A stretch of DNA of 25,683 nucleotides, taken from the NCBI GenBank assembly GCA_023422005.1, contig JAEZSC010000087.1:1-25683 (forward strand), written 5' to 3'. Below are positions 22,791 through 25,683 of the stretch, piece after piece; position 1 is the stretch's first letter, and each line of letters opens with the position of its first letter. Source of the DNA: Bacillota bacterium (lineage in GTDB: Bacteria; Bacillota; Clostridia; Christensenellales; UMGS416). The notes beneath the pieces are model-generated. The model saw only the letters and a list, made by a program, of their open reading frames with translations. It had not been told where the DNA came from and ran no database searches. A program made the translations under genes and the position numbers.

Positions 22791-23800
22791 TTCAACAAGC
22801 GATACGAACCGTCGTAGACGGCAACCATCTGAGCTTTGACCACGCCAAGGGTGCCATGGCGCAGATCATGGCCGGCGAGGCCACGCCGGCACAGATCGCC
22901 GCGCTCTTGACCGGCCTGCGCATGAAGGGCGAGAGCATCGACGAGATCACCGGTTGCGCGGCGGCCATGCGGGAAAGCGGCGCGCGCCTCAAGCACGAGG
23001 GAGAGGTGCTGGAAATCGTGGGCACCGGCGGCGACGGCGCGTTCACATTCAACATCTCCACGGTGTCGGCCTTTGTGATCGCCGCCGCCGGTGTGCCCGT
23101 GGCCAAGCACGGCAACCGCTCGGTGAGCAGCCGCTGCGGCGCGGCAGACGTGCTGGAGGCGCTGGGCGCGCGCATCGACCTGACGCCGCAGCAGAGCGAA
23201 CAGGTGCTCCGGCGGTCCGGCATGTGCTTCCTGTTCGCACCGGTGTATCACCCGAGCATGCGCCACGCCGCGCCGGTGCGCCGGGAGCTGGGCATGCGTA
23301 CGATCTTTAACATTCTGGGCCCCATGGCCAACCCCGCCGGCGCGGAGCTGCAACTGCTGGGCGTGTACGACGAGAGGCTGGTTGAGCCGCTGGCGCGGGC
23401 GCTGGGCAGGCTGGGCGTTCGCCGGGCCATGGTCGTGCACGGCGCCGACGGGCTGGACGAGATTTCAGCCGCGGCACCCACCTGCATATGCGAGGTGCGC
23501 GACGGGCAGCTGGCCCACGCCACGCTGGACCCGAGGGAGTTGGGCTTTGCGCTGTGCGCGCCCGGCGACCTGGTGGGCGGCGACGCAGCTGACAACGCGG
23601 CCATCGCCCGACGCATCCTCTGCGGTGAGCGGGGCGCCAAGCGCGACATCGTGCTGTTGAACGCCGGAGCGTGTCTGTATCTGGCCGGCCGGGCGGGTTC
23701 CCTGGGCGAGGGTGTGGCGCTGGCGGCTTCCACACTGGATAACGGCACGGCTATTGCTACTTTGGAGACCTTTGTTCGTGCTACACAGGAGGCCGCATGA
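22787..23800 (+). CDS. trpD: Anthranilate phosphoribosyltransferase
   Basis: This 337-residue enzyme joins anthranilate and PRPP. The PRPP-binding motif GTGGDGAFTFNIST is at about residues 79-92, followed by VAKHGNRSVSSRCGAADVLEALG. RRELGMRTIFNILGPMANPA is the next conserved block, and VHGADGLDEIS lies near residue 220. Length is usual for the family. The ATG overlaps the trpG stop and the end overlaps the trpC start, both as ATGA, which fits stoichiometric production of the pathway enzymes. Confidence 0.97.
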   Translation: MIQQAIRTVVDGNHLSFDHAKGAMAQIMAGEATPAQIAALLTGLRMKGESIDEITGCAAAMRESGARLKHEGEVLEIVGTGGDGAFTFNISTVSAFVIAAAGVPVAKHGNRSVSSRCGAADVLEALGARIDLTPQQSEQVLRRSGMCFLFAPVYHPSMRHAAPVRRELGMRTIFNILGPMANPAGAELQLLGVYDERLVEPLARALGRLGVRRAMVVHGADGLDEISAAAPTCICEVRDGQLAHATLDPRELGFALCAPGDLVGGDAADNAAIARRILCGERGAKRDIVLLNAGACLYLAGRAGSLGEGVALAASTLDNGTAIATLETFVRATQEAA

Positions 23801-24582
23801 GCATGTTGGGTACGCTGGCCGGCGCCGCCCGCGCCCGCGTGGCCAAGGCCAAGGCAATAGACTCGCTGGAGTCGCTGCGGCAGCAGGTGCTGGCGCTGCC
23901 CCGCGGCGGCGACCGGCTGCGCGCCGCCCTGGGCGCTGCCGGGCTTTCACTGATCTGTGAGGTCAAGCGCGCCTCGCCCAGCAAGGGGCTGATCGCTCCG
24001 GACTTCCCCTATCTGGACATCGCCGCCGATTATGAGGCCGGCGGCGCGGAGGCGATCTCGGTGCTCACGGAGCCGCAGTATTTTTTGGGCAGTGACCAAT
24101 ACCTGAGGGACATCCGCGCCCGCGTCGGCCTGCCGCTGCTGCGCAAGGATTTCACCGTGGACGAATACCAGCTCTACGAGGCCAGGCTGCTGGGCGCCGA
24201 CGCGGTGCTGCTGATTGCCGCGCTGCTGGACACGGCCACGCTGGCCAGGTATCTGGGCGTCTGCGCCGAGCTGGGCCTGAGCGCGCTGGTGGAGGCCCAC
24301 GACGCGGCGGAGGTCACCTCGGCGCTGTCCGCCGGAGCTGCCATCGTCGGCGTCAACAACCGTGACCTGCGCACCTTTGAAGTGGACCTGAACACGTGCC
24401 TGCGGCTGCGGGACCTGGTGCCGCCGGGCCTCGCTTATGTGGCCGAGAGCGGCATCTCAACCGCGGAGGATTTGAGCAGACTGCGGCAGGCGGGCGTGGG
24501 CGGCGCGCTGATCGGCGAGGCGCTGATGCGCGCTGCGGACCGCCGGGCGGCGCTGGCCACGCTGCGGGAGGCGTGCATATGA
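23797..24582 (+). CDS. trpC: Indole-3-glycerol phosphate synthase
   Basis: This 261-residue TIM-barrel enzyme closes the indole ring. Conserved blocks are EVKRASPSKGLI (catalytic lysine), AISVLTEPQYFLGS, LLRKDFTVDEYQLYEA (second catalytic lysine), ALVEAHD, VGVNNRDLRTFEVDL and VAESGIST. All expected active-site residues that I can place are present. It is a separate gene from trpF, unlike the E. coli fusion. ATGA overlaps exist at both ends. Confidence 0.97.
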   Translation: MSMLGTLAGAARARVAKAKAIDSLESLRQQVLALPRGGDRLRAALGAAGLSLICEVKRASPSKGLIAPDFPYLDIAADYEAGGAEAISVLTEPQYFLGSDQYLRDIRARVGLPLLRKDFTVDEYQLYEARLLGADAVLLIAALLDTATLARYLGVCAELGLSALVEAHDAAEVTSALSAGAAIVGVNNRDLRTFEVDLNTCLRLRDLVPPGLAYVAESGISTAEDLSRLRQAGVGGALIGEALMRAADRRAALATLREACI

Positions 24583-25196
24583 CGCGGATCAAAGTGTGCG
24601 GCCTCTCCCAAGTGCGGGACATTGAGGCCGCCAATGAGGCCATGCCCGATTACATCGGCTTTGTGTTCGCGCCCAGCCGCCGCCAGGTCACGCCGCGGCA
24701 GGCGCAAGCACTCAAAAAAGATCTCAAACCGGGCATCCTGACCGTAGGCGTGTTCGTGAACACCGACCCTGCGGACATCGCGGCGCTGGCGCGGCAGGGC
24801 GTCATAGACATGGCGCAGTTGCATGGCGATGAGGACGCCGAGACCGTCAAGCGGGTGCGGGAGCTGGCCGGCTGCCCGGTGATCCGGGCTGTGCGGGTGC
24901 GTTCCGCCGCCGACATTTTGGCAGCTCAGGAGACCGCGTGCGACTATCTGCTTCTGGACACCTTCCACAGCGGTCAATACGGCGGCGGAGGAGCGGCGTT
25001 CGATTGGTCGCTGATCCCGCCGTTGCGCAAGCCCTTCTTTCTGGCCGGGGGCATCGGGCCGCACAACGCGGCGCAGGCCATATCCGCCGCACAACCCTAC
25101 GCGCTGGACGCAAGTTCCGCGCTGGAGACCGGCGGGGCAAAGGACGCTGACAAGATCCGGAGATTTGTATCCTATGTAAGGGGGCTGAACACATGA
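24579..25196 (+). CDS. trpF: Phosphoribosylanthranilate isomerase
   Basis: This 205-residue TIM-barrel enzyme carries out the Amadori rearrangement before TrpC. The general-base cysteine is in KVCGL (residue 7), and the general acid is the aspartate in ALDASSALE. GFVFAPSRRQV, VGVFVNTD, QLHGDED, LLLDTF and FLAGGIGPHN are the other family blocks. ATG 24579 overlaps the trpC stop. An open frame further upstream in this phase belongs to the trpC region and is not part of the protein. Confidence 0.96.
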   Translation: MTRIKVCGLSQVRDIEAANEAMPDYIGFVFAPSRRQVTPRQAQALKKDLKPGILTVGVFVNTDPADIAALARQGVIDMAQLHGDEDAETVKRVRELAGCPVIRAVRVRSAADILAAQETACDYLLLDTFHSGQYGGGGAAFDWSLIPPLRKPFFLAGGIGPHNAAQAISAAQPYALDASSALETGGAKDADKIRRFVSYVRGLNT

Positions 25197-25683
25197 GCAA
25201 AGGACGATTCGGCATCCACGGCGGGCAATACATCCCCGAGACGCTGATGAATGCCGTCATAGAGCTGGAACAGGCCTATGAGCATTACAAGGGTGACCCG
25301 GACTTTCTGGCCGAGCTGGAGGCGCTGCTGAGGGACTACGCCGGGCGGCCCTCGCGGCTGTATTACGCCGCGCGCATGACCGCTGATCTGGGCGGGGCCA
25401 AGGTTTATCTCAAGCGCGAGGACCTCAACCACACCGGCTCCCACAAGATCAACAACGTGCTGGGGCAGGTGCTGTTGGCCAAGCGCATGGGCAAGACGCG
25501 CGTCATTGCGGAGACGGGCGCGGGGCAGCACGGCGTAGCCACCGCCACCGCCGCGGCGCTGATGGACATGGAGTGCGAGGTGTTTATGGGCCAGGAGGAC
25601 ACCGAGCGCCAGGCGCTCAACGTGTTTCGCATGGAGCTGTTGGGAGCCACCGTACACCCGGTGGACAGCGGCACCCGCACCTT
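25193..25683 (+). CDS. trpB: Tryptophan synthase beta chain, cut by window end
   Basis: The first 163 codons are visible. The beta chain joins indole and serine to make tryptophan with pyridoxal phosphate. The PLP lysine lies in HTGSHKINN (about residue 84), and ETGAGQHGVATATAAA and GQEDTERQALNVFRMELLGA follow, all in the TrpB1 form. ATG overlaps the trpF stop as ATGA. trpA would be expected next, outside the window. Confidence 0.97.
   Translation, partial: MSKGRFGIHGGQYIPETLMNAVIELEQAYEHYKGDPDFLAELEALLRDYAGRPSRLYYAARMTADLGGAKVYLKREDLNHTGSHKINNVLGQVLLAKRMGKTRVIAETGAGQHGVATATAAALMDMECEVFMGQEDTERQALNVFRMELLGATVHPVDSGTRT

Overview
The window looks like a GC-rich chromosome segment from a Gram-positive gut-type clostridium (class Clostridia). 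The grounds are two tRNA-sensing T-box leaders (Met and Trp), sigma-A promoters with 17-nt spacers, strong AGGAGG ribosome binding sites, a lipoprotein-type solute-binding protein, and palindromic intergenic repeats of the kind often translated into spurious peptides in clostridial genomes. I cannot name a genus. No phage, IS, CRISPR, rRNA or tRNA gene is visible.

Layout. 1-1485: a truncated small protein on the minus strand diverges from a SipW-like membrane protein without a visible catalytic serine and a GmhB-like HAD protein with an altered active-site aspartate. 1593-3920: a complete polar amino acid ABC importer (lipoprotein, permease, ATPase), closed by a terminator. 4211-6780: a possible 14-residue leader ORF overlapping the start of a large c-di-GMP enzyme (CHASE8-like, HAMP, 2 PAS, GGDEF, HD-GYP). 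6931-8957 (minus): galT and a GNAT acetyltransferase. 9096-10024: a flavodoxin-like protein coupled to a half-size EamA transporter. 10026-10314: an inverted-repeat palindromic element carrying terminators for both converging transcripts. 10326-13284 (minus): a DUF4097-type repeat protein with its own promoter, and metG behind a Met T-box.

13477-20315 (minus) is the least ordinary region. It has seven genes: ECF sigma factor, six-TM membrane protein, ABC ATPase, two ABC-2-like permeases, a surface protein with a C-terminal anchor, and an FtsX/MacB-like membrane protein. Most neighbours overlap or nearly touch. A 46-nt hairpin repeat lies between the ATPase and the first permease, and a second copy lies just beyond the last gene. 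It reads as an envelope-responsive, self-regulated exporter or envelope-remodelling module of unknown substrate.

20400-25683 (plus) is a tryptophan operon, trpE-G-D-C-F-B, behind a Trp T-box. Every junction is an ATGA overlap, and trpB runs off the window end. The sigma operon and the trp operon are transcribed divergently from back-to-back promoters.
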